The notes beneath the pieces were generated by a model that saw nothing but the letters and a program-made list of their open reading frames with translations, did no database searches and was not told where the DNA came from. The position numbers were made by a program, and so were the translations under genes. A stretch of DNA of 64,000 nt from Lactiplantibacillus pentosus (GTDB lineage Bacteria; Bacillota; Bacilli; Lactobacillales; Lactobacillaceae), in assembly GCF_003641185.1 (NCBI RefSeq), contig NZ_CP032757.1:2542001-2606000 (forward strand), written 5' to 3'. Shown here piece by piece: positions 17,884 to 26,053 of the stretch; within the stretch, counting starts at the first letter, position 1, and each line of letters starts with the position of its first letter.

Positions 17884-18393
17884 CTAGCGACGACGTAACC
17901 GATAGTCCTTGACGTTGGCAAAACGGGCGAGTTCCTCAAGCTGACCAGTCGCTTTCAGATGTCGGTCATATTCTTGATCTAAATCGGGCTGCACTTCATT
18001 CGTACCGGGGACAAAGTGTATGTCTTCATGCCCCGCTTCCGTTGCAGTCTGATAGTACCATTCCTTGAACTTCAGGTAACTCATCGTATCTTGTAAATCA
18101 GTAATCTGTTGCTGCAACGCTTGTTCGTGCGTCTTCAATAGCTGATAGCGATCCGACAAGGTTTCGTCACCCTTTAGTCGCAGTTCAATAAAGGTGGCGA
18201 TCTCCGCAACCGGCACCCCAGCGTTTTTTAGACAAACGATCGTCCGCATCAGGTGCACGTCATTGTCGGTAAAGGTTCGCCGACCAATCGAGTTCCGTTG
18301 AACAAAGGGTAATAGTCCCGATTTGTCATAGTACCGAATGGTGTCAATTGACACCCCTAATTGGTCCGCAACTTGTCCAATTGAATAAGCCAT
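17884..18393 (-). CDS. MerR-family transcriptional regulator
   Basis: 169 residues: an N-terminal winged HTH (YSIGQVADQLGVSIDTIRYYDKSGLLPFVQR), the MerR second helix pair (MRTIVCLKNAGVPVAEIATFIEL), then the dimerisation coiled coil (~residues 75-115) and a short effector part with no cysteine-rich metal loop. It resembles AdhR/NmlR-type regulators of redox and aldehyde genes. Start 18393 (MAYSIG) follows GGGAGG. It is third in the SRPBCC-SDR-merR operon, whose promoter (site 5) has MerR architecture, so autoregulation is likely. It is the only MerR protein in the window and a candidate activator for the sites at 353, 1664, 3171, 3867, 25944 and 28550. Confidence 0.92.
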   Translation of the reverse strand: MAYSIGQVADQLGVSIDTIRYYDKSGLLPFVQRNSIGRRTFTDNDVHLMRTIVCLKNAGVPVAEIATFIELRLKGDETLSDRYQLLKTHEQALQQQITDLQDTMSYLKFKEWYYQTATEAGHEDIHFVPGTNEVQPDLDQEYDRHLKATGQLEELARFANVKDYRLRRR

Positions 18394-18437
18394 CTCGTCC
18401 ACTCCTCCCAATTCGTTTCCCAACTAGTTTACCGTGA

Positions 18438-19265
18438 CTAGTCATCCGTTGACAATGAAAGGTCCTCGCGTGACTTGATTTCGGACACTAAGCCTTCCAA
18501 ATTCTGCAAGCCACCGTGATAGGCAAAGTCGCCCAGTGGCAAGTGTGCTGGCACTTCACTGGCATTGGCTTGGTCAAAAATCACTTGGGCGATACGCTTG
18601 GGGTCACCAGGCGCTTGCGTTACCGAATCGGATACGTTGGCAACCGAATCACTAAATGTCGCATAATCCTTGATCGCTGGCACCACTTTTCGTGAGGAAC
18701 GTCCAGACCACTGCGTCCGCGCGCCACTCGGTTCAACCGCCATCACCTTGATGCCCAAATCAGCAACTTCTTGACGTAACGTATCACTGTAACCTTCAAC
18801 GGCATACTTCGTGGCACTGTAATACCCCATCGTCGGTAAGGTTGTCAGGGCTAATGCTGACGATAAGTTGATGATAACGCCAGCATGTTGAGCGCGCATC
18901 GTTGGCAATACGGCTTTCGTCATATTCGCTAATCCAATCACGTTGACATCGAACATATAGCGAACTTGGTCCATATCACTTTCCTCAATCGTCGCAAAAT
19001 AACCCAAGCCGGCATTGTTGACTAACACGTCGATGGTTTCAAACCGTTCGAGCGCTTTAGCAACGCCCACTTTGATCTGCGCTTCATCGGTCACATCGAT
19101 GATGACTTTTTCGATGCGCGCTGAATCAAAGTCGTCCAAATAAGCCAAATCTTCTAAGTGACGCGCAGCCGCAACTAAGTTAGTATCCTGATTTTTAGCC
19201 ACAACGGTTGCGAGTTCCTTACCAAAACCACTCGATGTTCCTGTAATAAACCATGTTTTTGCCAT
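18438..19265 (-). CDS. Short-chain dehydrogenase/reductase
   Basis: A 275-residue classical SDR: TGTSSGFG (residues ~8-15), NNAGLGYF, the catalytic Ser in NLSSALAL, and YSATKYAVEGYSDTLRQEV with the YxxxK pair. The end of the motif series (VMAVEPSGARTQW) matches NADP-dependent oxidoreductases of the YusZ type. Start 19265 has AGGAG upstream; an in-frame start 13 codons earlier is less likely. Middle gene of the MerR operon. Substrate unknown. Confidence 0.92.
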   Translation of the reverse strand: MAKTWFITGTSSGFGKELATVVAKNQDTNLVAAARHLEDLAYLDDFDSARIEKVIIDVTDEAQIKVGVAKALERFETIDVLVNNAGLGYFATIEESDMDQVRYMFDVNVIGLANMTKAVLPTMRAQHAGVIINLSSALALTTLPTMGYYSATKYAVEGYSDTLRQEVADLGIKVMAVEPSGARTQWSGRSSRKVVPAIKDYATFSDSVANVSDSVTQAPGDPKRIAQVIFDQANASEVPAHLPLGDFAYHGGLQNLEGLVSEIKSREDLSLSTDD

Positions 19266-19312
19266 TTTACTAAACACTCCTATTCTGATTTCATTAACGG
19301 ACAATTAATACC

Positions 19313-19816
19313 TTATTTCTTAGCAGCGCGGACTAATCCATCCAACCAGCTTTGGTGCCCATTTAACATTGGATTAGGCATTTGCGCAGCTAAATCTTGG
19401 GCTGGTTTACCAATCTGTGATTCCTGGGTCAGTAGCCGAATCCGCCCATCAGCCAATTTTTCAATTAAAAAGGCGTGATAAACATCAAACTGCGTGTCGG
19501 CATCGCCATTTTGCCAGCCATGCCAAGCCAGCCGGGCCGTCTTACCATCCGTTGGTTCAACTAATTCCATTACTTGTGCATCGATTGGAAAGCCAAACGT
19601 ATCAAAACGAAAATGTTCCGCAAACTTCAACTTGGAACTAGTCTGGTCGTCCAAAACGATATTGGCGGCGTTGTCATAGTATGTGGTCCATTTTGCCGTA
19701 TCCACGAGGTTCTCCCAGACCGCATCCAGGGTAATGCCATCCGCAATGACCTCATTTGAAACAAAATTATCCGTATGACCTGGTAAATATTCAGTTGACC
19801 AATTAATTGATTGCAT
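19313..19816 (-). CDS. SRPBCC (START-like) domain protein
   Basis: A 167-residue protein of the polyketide cyclase/AHSA1-like SRPBCC fold: VWENLVDTAKWTTYYDNAANIVLDD near the N-terminus, central strands (FDTFGFPIDAQVMELVEP, ARLAWHGWQ), and the long C-terminal helix ending GLVRAAKK. Such proteins bind hydrophobic ligands. Start 19816 has GGAGG 8 nt upstream. First gene of the operon with the SDR and MerR genes; the ligand might be the inducer or a substrate (inference). Confidence 0.85.
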   Translation of the reverse strand: MQSINWSTEYLPGHTDNFVSNEVIADGITLDAVWENLVDTAKWTTYYDNAANIVLDDQTSSKLKFAEHFRFDTFGFPIDAQVMELVEPTDGKTARLAWHGWQNGDADTQFDVYHAFLIEKLADGRIRLLTQESQIGKPAQDLAAQMPNPMLNGHQSWLDGLVRAAKK

Positions 19817-19980
19817 CTGCAATTCCTCCACTTGATTAAGTATTTAGTTGGGCGCGTCGGTCATGTATCGTTGATCTGAATCGACAATTGCCGACCAGCA
19901 CGCCAAATTCTCAAGTCAACAGCGCCGTTCAGGCTGTCAGGTCGCCTTTTGAACACGTCTGATTAACTTTGAATAAACCA

Positions 19981-20011
19981 AGCTTATATGCTGGAGCTGA
20001 CTCCAGGACAA
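19981..20011 (-). promoter_or_regulatory. MerR-type promoter/operator (site 5) of the SRPBCC-SDR-merR operon
   Basis: Minus-strand TTGTCC (20011-20006) and TAAGCT (19986-19981) are 19 bp apart. The spacer contains CTGGAG...CTCCAG (20006-19991), a perfect 6-bp dyad with a 4-bp centre. Its GGAGT..CTCC core resembles the other sites. Confidence 0.7.
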
Positions 20012-20059
20012 GGATAATGTTTGCGAATTGAGACTAGCTTAACGATTTCTTAACCTGCG

Positions 20060-21106
20060 TTTTGCGTAAGTGCTTGTTCATTTGTCATGAATCATGATTA
20101 AACCGTGCTATTTTCTAAGTTCAAGTGCTGCCAGCTGAAACCCGCTGGAAACAGTGCGAGTTAGCGTAAACCTGTCGTGTTGTTCGTCCTACACCGGCTT
20201 CCAGGCATTTCTGACAACGCTGGAACGCGATGGACACAGATTTAAGCCGACAACCCACGTCTTAAATACTGGTCTTTCACGTTAGTTGCAGTATGGATGA
20301 AACGTGTTCGGGTCAGACTGGGACTTCCGGTTAGCTACGCCAGAACGCCAAGCGGAAGTTCGCCGCTTAACGCTCTAGCTAGGCTAATCCTCAGTCCCAA
20401 CCCGTCTGAACCTCACACTCTAAGAGCCGCCGAGCATTGTCAGAAACACCTTCCAGCCGGGGACCGTATTCGAAAGGCGGACATGTGCGGACCCAACTTT
20501 TTTGGTGAACTGGTCGTTGATTCTTAGAAACCAGTTATTTTGGTATTTAACTGTAAGACTTGTTTCTAACAATCGCTAAGTCAGCATACTCATGTTTTGC
20601 TTTCGGAGTTAGTAATATTACAGAACAAGGGTCGCATCCTTTTTAGCTGCCTGAAATGAAAAGAGTCCCGGATGTTCAAAGAATGGAAATTAGCGAATAA
20701 CACTTAGACAAGCGCCTCAGTAAAAAAATGCTATGACTCACCATCGATAACGATTCAGAAAAGTATTCCTGAAGTACCAGTCGCATAATATTCAGTGGCC
20801 AGTTGCACCAAGATAGGTGGCCGTTCATCTGCCATTCGAGCGGCTTCCCGACTGGAGGGGCTGGCTGACAATGCTCAAGGGCGAAATTCTTCTTGTCCGG
20901 GTGGGGTTCCCGGGCTAGAAGAAGACTCGTATTTGAAATTGCGCAGCGGGTTTCTGCGTGAGTTCAAATCGATGTCCGCCCTGTTCCAGCGTTGTCAGCC
21001 GGCCCCGGAAGTCGGACTAGGACGAACAACGCTGACGAACAGTAATCCAAACTGGCACGTTTTAATCATCTTTAATGCTAAAGAATAACTAGCACAATGC
21101 GCAATT
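20060..21106. repeat. Large structured dispersed repeat, copy B
   Basis: Fills most of the 1.3-kb gap between the MerR operon promoter and the ABC exporter. It is in the same orientation as copy A. The left end contains ATGATTAAACCGTG and GCCAGCTGAAACCCGCTGG; the right end has GCTGACGAACAG, GCACGTTTTAATCAT and then the outer repeat CTTTAATGCTAAAG and AGCACAATGCGCAATT. Modules 1 (about 20210-20450) and 2 (about 20860-21000) have the same hairpin series as copy A. No convincing coding frame. Confidence 0.85.
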
Positions 21107-21113
21107 ATCAATA

Positions 21114-21163
21114 AACGCGTCATACCGGTGCACCGTCCATAACGGAGACCAGCATGACGCGTT
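21114..21163 (-). terminator. Terminator of the ABC exporter operon
   Basis: AACGCGTCAT and ATGACGCGTT pair around a loop with further pairing (ACCGGTG...). It is followed leftward by TTTATT. It abuts the right end of repeat copy B. Confidence 0.75.
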
Positions 21164-21179
21164 CTATTTTAAGCAGGTA

Positions 21180-22961
21180 TTACTCGAACTGACTCTGGTA
21201 CAGCTGTGCATAGAACCCATTTGCGGCCAAGAGTTGTTGGTGCGTGCCCCGTTCAATGACGCGACCATCATTAATGACTAAAATCTGGTCGGCCGATTGA
21301 ATCGTGGATAAACGGTGGGCAATCACGAAGCTGGTCTTATCACGCATCAGTGCAGCCATTGCCGCCTGTACGTCCGCTTCGGTCTGGCTATCAATGGACG
21401 CCGTCGCTTCATCCAGTACCAGGACGGGCGCTTCCGTGATGAAGGCCCGCGCAATACTGAGTAGTTGGCGTTGGCCTTGTGAGAGCTGACTCGCATTTTC
21501 ACTGAGGACGGTCTCATAGCCATCCGGCAGTTGGCGAATAAACGGGTCGGCGTGGGCACGCTGGGCCGCCTGTACGACATCAGCGTCACTCGCGTCGGGG
21601 CGTCCCAGACGAATGTTTTCGCGAATCGACATTGTGAATAAGAACGACTCCTGTTGGACAACGGTAACCTGGCGACGTAAATCTGCGCGGCGAATCGTCG
21701 TCACATCTTGCCCATCTAGCAAGACCCGCCCCGCTTTTAAGGGGTACAGATTCGTCAACAGGTTCATGATCGTCGTTTTACCAGCGCCAGTCGGCCCAAC
21801 TAAGGCGACGACTTCACCTGGGTTGGCGACCAAGTTAACATCCTTCAAGATTGGCCGTTCATCATAAGCGAATGAGACGTGGTCAAACGTCACGTGACCG
21901 GTTGCCTGTGGTAATGCCACGGCACCAGGTCGATCCTGCTCTTGGGGTTCATCGATCAATTCGAAGACCCGCTCGGCACTCGCCAGTGATAATTGCAAGG
22001 TGTTAATTAAATTCAGCACGTTGTTAATCGGACCCGTAAAATTTCGTAAATAAATCAGAAACGTGAAAATGATGCCGACCGTGATGTGTCCATAGCCACC
22101 AATAATCGATAAGGCGCCAATCGCAGTAATCAATAAGTAGGCGATATTGTTGGTCATGTTGTTGAACGGCCCAATGACTGACGACAAGGCCTGGGCACGA
22201 AATGCGGCACGGGTATAAGTCGCGTTAACTTGGTCAAACGTCTGCATGGTCGCTTCAGTATGGTCAAAAAGCTGCACGAGTTGTTTGCCAGAAACCGACT
22301 CCTCGATTTGGGTGTTCAGCGACCCTAAGGCTTGTTGCTGGGTCATGAACGCTCGTTGGGTCAACTTGGCGATTCCTTTTGAGAAGAAATAGGTGGCGAC
22401 CGTACTCAACAGCGCAATCAGCGTCAAGAGCGGCGATAAAATCAGCATCGCGATGCCCATCCCAATCACACTGATAATCCCAGTAAAGAGTTGCACGAAC
22501 GTTTCCATCAAGGCCGTATTGATGTTATCAACATCATTGGTCAGCCGACTCATCACGTCCCCATTGTCGTGACGGTCAAAGTAGCGCATCGGTAACCGTT
22601 GCAGATTGGTAAACACATCTTGCCGAATCTGGGCACTCGTTCGTTGCGCGACCTTAATAATCACGGAATTTTGAAAGTAAGTAAAGACACTGCTTATCAG
22701 GTACATGGCGATCAAGCCAGCACAAACCAGCATCAGGGCGCGTAGTCGATTCTTACTAATATATTGATCGATCACGAGCCCGTTGACCCGGTTACCAATA
22801 ATCGTGGCTGCGGTGGTCACAATCGTGAACAGGAAGACCAGGAACAACCGGCCCTTGAAGGCGGCTAGATACTGCCACATCCGCGTCAACGTTGCACGCC
22901 AGTTAGTTAACTGGACTTTTTCTGGATGAATGTTTCGTGGTCCGCGTCTATGCATTTGCAT
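21180..22961 (-). CDS. ABC exporter half-transporter (LmrD/BmrD type)
   Basis: 593 residues: six membrane helices, then an ATPase domain with Walker A GPTGAGKTTIMNLL, Q-loop VVQQESFLF, signature LSQGQRQLLSIARAF, Walker B VLVLDEATASID and switch His in IAHRLST. Start 22961 is chosen because AGGAGG is 8 nt before it; a GTG three codons earlier directly abuts the Shine-Dalgarno. It overlaps the upstream half-transporter gene by 14 bp. The signature and catalytic Glu (DEAT) are canonical, while the partner has DDAT, so this half carries the functional catalytic glutamate of a heterodimer. Confidence 0.93.
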   Translation of the reverse strand: MQMHRRGPRNIHPEKVQLTNWRATLTRMWQYLAAFKGRLFLVFLFTIVTTAATIIGNRVNGLVIDQYISKNRLRALMLVCAGLIAMYLISSVFTYFQNSVIIKVAQRTSAQIRQDVFTNLQRLPMRYFDRHDNGDVMSRLTNDVDNINTALMETFVQLFTGIISVIGMGIAMLILSPLLTLIALLSTVATYFFSKGIAKLTQRAFMTQQQALGSLNTQIEESVSGKQLVQLFDHTEATMQTFDQVNATYTRAAFRAQALSSVIGPFNNMTNNIAYLLITAIGALSIIGGYGHITVGIIFTFLIYLRNFTGPINNVLNLINTLQLSLASAERVFELIDEPQEQDRPGAVALPQATGHVTFDHVSFAYDERPILKDVNLVANPGEVVALVGPTGAGKTTIMNLLTNLYPLKAGRVLLDGQDVTTIRRADLRRQVTVVQQESFLFTMSIRENIRLGRPDASDADVVQAAQRAHADPFIRQLPDGYETVLSENASQLSQGQRQLLSIARAFITEAPVLVLDEATASIDSQTEADVQAAMAALMRDKTSFVIAHRLSTIQSADQILVINDGRVIERGTHQQLLAANGFYAQLYQSQFE

Positions 22962-24687
22962 CTGCCGCACCTCCTAACTGGGTCGTGACTAATTGCCGAT
23001 AAAATGCGGACTGTTGCATCAGTTCGGCGTGCGTGCCAATGGCTTCCAAACGGCCATTATTGAGGACGAGAATTTGATCACAGTCGATGACGTTGGTAAC
23101 CCGCTGTGAAATAATCAGGGTCGTCTTGTCCGCTCGTTGTTCACGCAACCGGGACTTGATGGCAGCGTTGGTCGTCTGGTCAACCGCACTGGTGGCATCG
23201 TCTAAAACTAAAATGTCGGTCGCTGGGACGATCGCCCGTGCGAGATTCAATCGCTGACGTTGGCCACCTGAGAAGTTTTTACCAGCCTGCTCAACCGGCG
23301 CGTCATACTTAGCCGGCAATTGTGCGATAAATGGTTGCGCATCCGCGATCGCCGTCGCATTGGTTAACTCAGCGTCCGTGACATCAGGGCGGCCATAAGT
23401 CAGATTACTACGGACGGTGCCTGAGAACAGTAATGAGTCCTGGAGCGCGACAGCCACGGCGGCGTGCACAGTTGAAAGCGGCATCTGCTGGATATCCACC
23501 CCACCAATTTTGATCGTACCGTGGTAATCATCAAAACGACGCGTCAATAAGTTAATCAGCGTACTTTTGCCGGCCCCCGTCGCGCCAATAATACCTAACC
23601 ACTGGCCATCTGGGACGGTAAACGAGACATGGTCCAAAATCGGCCGACTCTGTTGATAGCCAAAAGACACCTGGTCGAATTCGATTTGGCTGCCATGCGG
23701 TTTCAAATCTGCCACTGCGGCCACTTGGGCAGGTGCAACCTGAAAGGCAGCCATATCTAGCACTGCCTGAACCCGCGTCGCACTGGTAATCGCCCGTGAG
23801 AACGCTGTGATGATGTTGACCGTCTGAATCATGGCACTCGTGATTTGAATCATGTAGTTGACGAACGCTATAATTTGGCCATTACTGATCGTATTGCTGA
23901 TTGCCAATTGTCCGCCATAGCCGAGCGCAACGACCACCCCAAGATTCAGCATCAACTGAATGACTGGTGATAAGAGTACCGTTGCCATCGCCGCAGTTTG
24001 ACTGGTCTGTTGGAGATGTTGGTTGCTGGTCGTGAAATCAGCGTGTTGATGGTCTTCCAGAACGTACGATTTGATAGTCTTGGCTCCTTGCAGATTTTCA
24101 CGCATGATTTGGTTGATATGATCAACGGACTGTTGCATCGCCGTATACTTAGGCACGCTCAAGCGCACGATGACCAACAAAAATACCACCAGAATCGGCA
24201 TGACCACGAACAAAATTGGGGCTAAGTCTGGACATACGATAATCGACATGACGACCCCACCGATCAATAGCATTGGTGAACGAACTAACCCCCGCGTGAC
24301 CATCATGACTAAATTCTGCATCTGGGTCACATCGTTTGTAATCCGCGTAATCAGTGTGGCGGGTGGTAAGGAGCCCGCTTGACGGTCGTTTAAGGCCACC
24401 GTCAACAGATGACTCCGCAGTGCTTCCCCCATTTTTAATGAAGCGTAGCTACCGAGTGCCCCACACGCACCGCCAAAAATCAAACCCAGGACGGCGAATA
24501 GGAGCATCAATCCCGCGTGACTGATGACAAAATTCAAGTCCCCCTTCGATAAGCCTTGGTCAATGATTTCTGACATCAAGGTTGGTTGTTGCAAGTCGCA
24601 AAAGACTTCCCCCAACATGATCAGCGGTGCTAAGAAAAACGCCCAGCGCGCGCGACCGTGGATATGTTGCATCACAATGTGGAACAC
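22948..24687 (-). CDS. ABC exporter half-transporter (LmrC/BmrC type)
   Basis: 579 residues with the same layout: membrane domain, Walker A GATGAGKSTLINLL, signature FSGGQRQRLNLARAI, and Walker B ILVLDDATSAVD with Asp in place of the catalytic Glu. This is the degenerate-site half found in LmrCD and BmrCD multidrug exporters. The likely start is GTG 24687 with GAGGAA 10 nt upstream; ATG 24672 is an alternative. The leader contains a terminator-like hairpin (24705-24756), suggesting attenuation. Confidence 0.9.
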   Translation of the reverse strand: MFHIVMQHIHGRARWAFFLAPLIMLGEVFCDLQQPTLMSEIIDQGLSKGDLNFVISHAGLMLLFAVLGLIFGGACGALGSYASLKMGEALRSHLLTVALNDRQAGSLPPATLITRITNDVTQMQNLVMMVTRGLVRSPMLLIGGVVMSIIVCPDLAPILFVVMPILVVFLLVIVRLSVPKYTAMQQSVDHINQIMRENLQGAKTIKSYVLEDHQHADFTTSNQHLQQTSQTAAMATVLLSPVIQLMLNLGVVVALGYGGQLAISNTISNGQIIAFVNYMIQITSAMIQTVNIITAFSRAITSATRVQAVLDMAAFQVAPAQVAAVADLKPHGSQIEFDQVSFGYQQSRPILDHVSFTVPDGQWLGIIGATGAGKSTLINLLTRRFDDYHGTIKIGGVDIQQMPLSTVHAAVAVALQDSLLFSGTVRSNLTYGRPDVTDAELTNATAIADAQPFIAQLPAKYDAPVEQAGKNFSGGQRQRLNLARAIVPATDILVLDDATSAVDQTTNAAIKSRLREQRADKTTLIISQRVTNVIDCDQILVLNNGRLEAIGTHAELMQQSAFYRQLVTTQLGGAADANA

Positions 24688-24704
24688 AAACCATCACTTC
24701 CTCG

Positions 24705-24756
24705 AAAAAAAGGGTCACGGATGCCCGACGCCTAATTAGGATTCGGATTCCGTGAC
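24705..24756 (-). promoter_or_regulatory. Leader hairpin with T run: probable transcription attenuator of the ABC exporter
   Basis: Minus strand: GTCACGGA (24756-24749) pairs perfectly with TCCGTGAC (24721-24714), with inner CCGA/TCGG and CCTAATTAGG pairing. CC and seven T residues follow (24711-24705). The hairpin lies inside the 5' leader, between the promoter and the GTG at 24687. An ATG at 24760 opens a frame through the hairpin but has no ribosome binding site. Confidence 0.65.
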
Positions 24757-24779
24757 ACATTTTAAATTATTACGTTACT

Positions 24780-24808
24780 ATCTTAGGCTAAAAGTGTGCG
24801 CTCGGCAA
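24780..24808 (-). promoter_or_regulatory. Promoter of the ABC exporter operon
   Basis: Minus-strand TTGCCG (24808-24803) and TAAGAT (24785-24780) with a 17-bp spacer, predicting transcription start near 24773, just before the attenuator hairpin. Confidence 0.55.
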
Positions 24809-24954
24809 CCATTGGCCTCGTAAACGATTGCATTACCGTTGAGTTGCGGTGCAATCGCTTTTTAAACGCGCTAATTTTGTGAAGATTTCGTGAACAGTTT
24901 GAGATGTTTTATCAATTGAGGTCTCACACAATGCTAATAAACATCAAACCACGC

Positions 24955-25220
24955 GTTGTTCTGGTTATTATTAGCATTATAGATGTTTGAAGAGCGTCAG
25001 TTTCTAAGTTCAAAAACAACCGGCTTAGGAAGATAAGTGACCGTAAATGCGCAGTGATAAGCAAGCCCACCTACACCGGCTTCCAGGCATTCTTGGCAAT
25101 GGTCGGAATGTGGTTGACAGATTTAAGCCGGCAATCTACGTCTAAAACCGTGATTATTTCCAGAATTTCCACATACCATTTTTTGAACGCTCAATCGTTT
25201 TGTGATTCATCCTTGCTGAG
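24955..25220. repeat. Short derivative of the dispersed repeat, copy E
   Basis: About 265 bp. It has the outer terminal motif TTATTAGCATTATAGATG, then TTTCTAAGTTCAAAAAC, then a diverged module-1 left arm (CCTACACCGGCTTCCAGGC, CAGATTTAAGCCGGCAA, CGTCT). The hairpin partners are decayed and module 2 is missing. It sits between the ABC promoter region and the flavodoxin gene. The rest of the 24809-25233 gap shows no gene. Confidence 0.7.
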
Positions 25221-25233
25221 TGCAAAGAGCCAC

Positions 25234-25899
25234 CTAATAGCCTATCTTACTGAGCCATTGGTCAACTTCTTTCTGAGAATTTTCAGCCTGTTCACCTTCA
25301 ATACCAATTCCTTCCAACACATTAGCATCTGGATATTGCTTCTCAACTTGATTTTGTGCACTCCCCATCCCAGAGCCTTTATGAGTTGTGAACGGCACAA
25401 CGTTTTTACCGTTGAGATCCACAGCATCCATAAATGTGCGGACAATCATTGGATACTCGCTCCACCACACTGGTGCACCGAGAAACACAGTATCGTATTT
25501 TTTGACATTCGGTAATTTGTTTTTGATTTTCGGACGTGCATCATCGGTTTGTTCCTGCTGTGCACGATCTGCAGTGGCCTTAAAAGATTTTGGATATGGA
25601 TTGGCAGCCTTGATTTCATATTCATCCGCACCAGTTCGCTGCTGGATAAAATCAGCAACCACCTTAGTATGTCCGATTTTCAATGGTCCATCCGAAACGC
25701 CTTTTTTCCGCGAAAAATAGACAATTAAAACTTTTCCATTCTTTTTGGGCCTTTGTTTTGATTTTCCCTGATTAGTCCGGGACACCTGCGATATCCTAGC
25801 AGAATCTTTTGATTGCGTCCGCTGAAAGACATTATAACCGACTAGCACAGCGACTACGGCTACGATTGCAATGACAAAAACAACAATTCTTTTCCTCAT
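25234..25899 (-). CDS. Membrane-anchored flavodoxin, copy 2
   Basis: 221 residues: basic start MRKRI, one membrane helix (~residues 4-22), a polar linker, then a flavodoxin-4 type domain with VLIVYFSRKKGVSDGPLKIG as phosphate loop region and VFLGAPVWWSEYP as the second FMN loop. The domain presumably lies outside the cell membrane. Start 25899 has GGAAGGAG upstream; two upstream in-frame starts lack one. A MerR-type promoter at 25944 precedes it. It lies next to a ferric-reductase-like protein, a plausible electron partner (inference). Confidence 0.9.
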   Translation of the reverse strand: MRKRIVVFVIAIVAVVAVLVGYNVFQRTQSKDSARISQVSRTNQGKSKQRPKKNGKVLIVYFSRKKGVSDGPLKIGHTKVVADFIQQRTGADEYEIKAANPYPKSFKATADRAQQEQTDDARPKIKNKLPNVKKYDTVFLGAPVWWSEYPMIVRTFMDAVDLNGKNVVPFTTHKGSGMGSAQNQVEKQYPDANVLEGIGIEGEQAENSQKEVDQWLSKIGY

Positions 25900-25943
25900 A
25901 ACTTGTAACTCCTTCCTAACCATAAGCAATTGACTTGATCCAG

Positions 25944-25974
25944 ATTTTACAGGTTAGCCTCCAGACAAAGGCAA
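25944..25974 (-). promoter_or_regulatory. MerR-type promoter (site 6, weak dyad)
   Basis: Minus-strand TTGCCT (25974-25969) and TAAAAT (25949-25944) are 19 bp apart. The spacer TTGTCTGGAGGCTAACCTG only loosely resembles the consensus dyad, so the call rests on spacing, -35 identity and context. Confidence 0.5.
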
Positions 25975-26053
25975 CCATTTTATTCGATTTCCGCTATCAA
26001 CTGGCGAAAATCGAATCAGTATAGAATTGTTTCATTCCTAGCGCCCACCCCCG

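Noticed and set aside
20297..20527. Short open frames within the repeat elements (also 14135-14455, 14674-15000, 20795-21088, 44661-44864)
   Set aside because: Two frames recur between copies A and B, but they lie across the hairpin arms, have no ribosome binding site, are truncated or shifted in copies C and D, and encode no recognisable protein.
24560..24760. 66-codon frame starting at the attenuator hairpin as a leader peptide
   Set aside because: No Shine-Dalgarno sequence, and it runs well into the ABC gene in another frame. The hairpin is kept as an attenuator without claiming a peptide.
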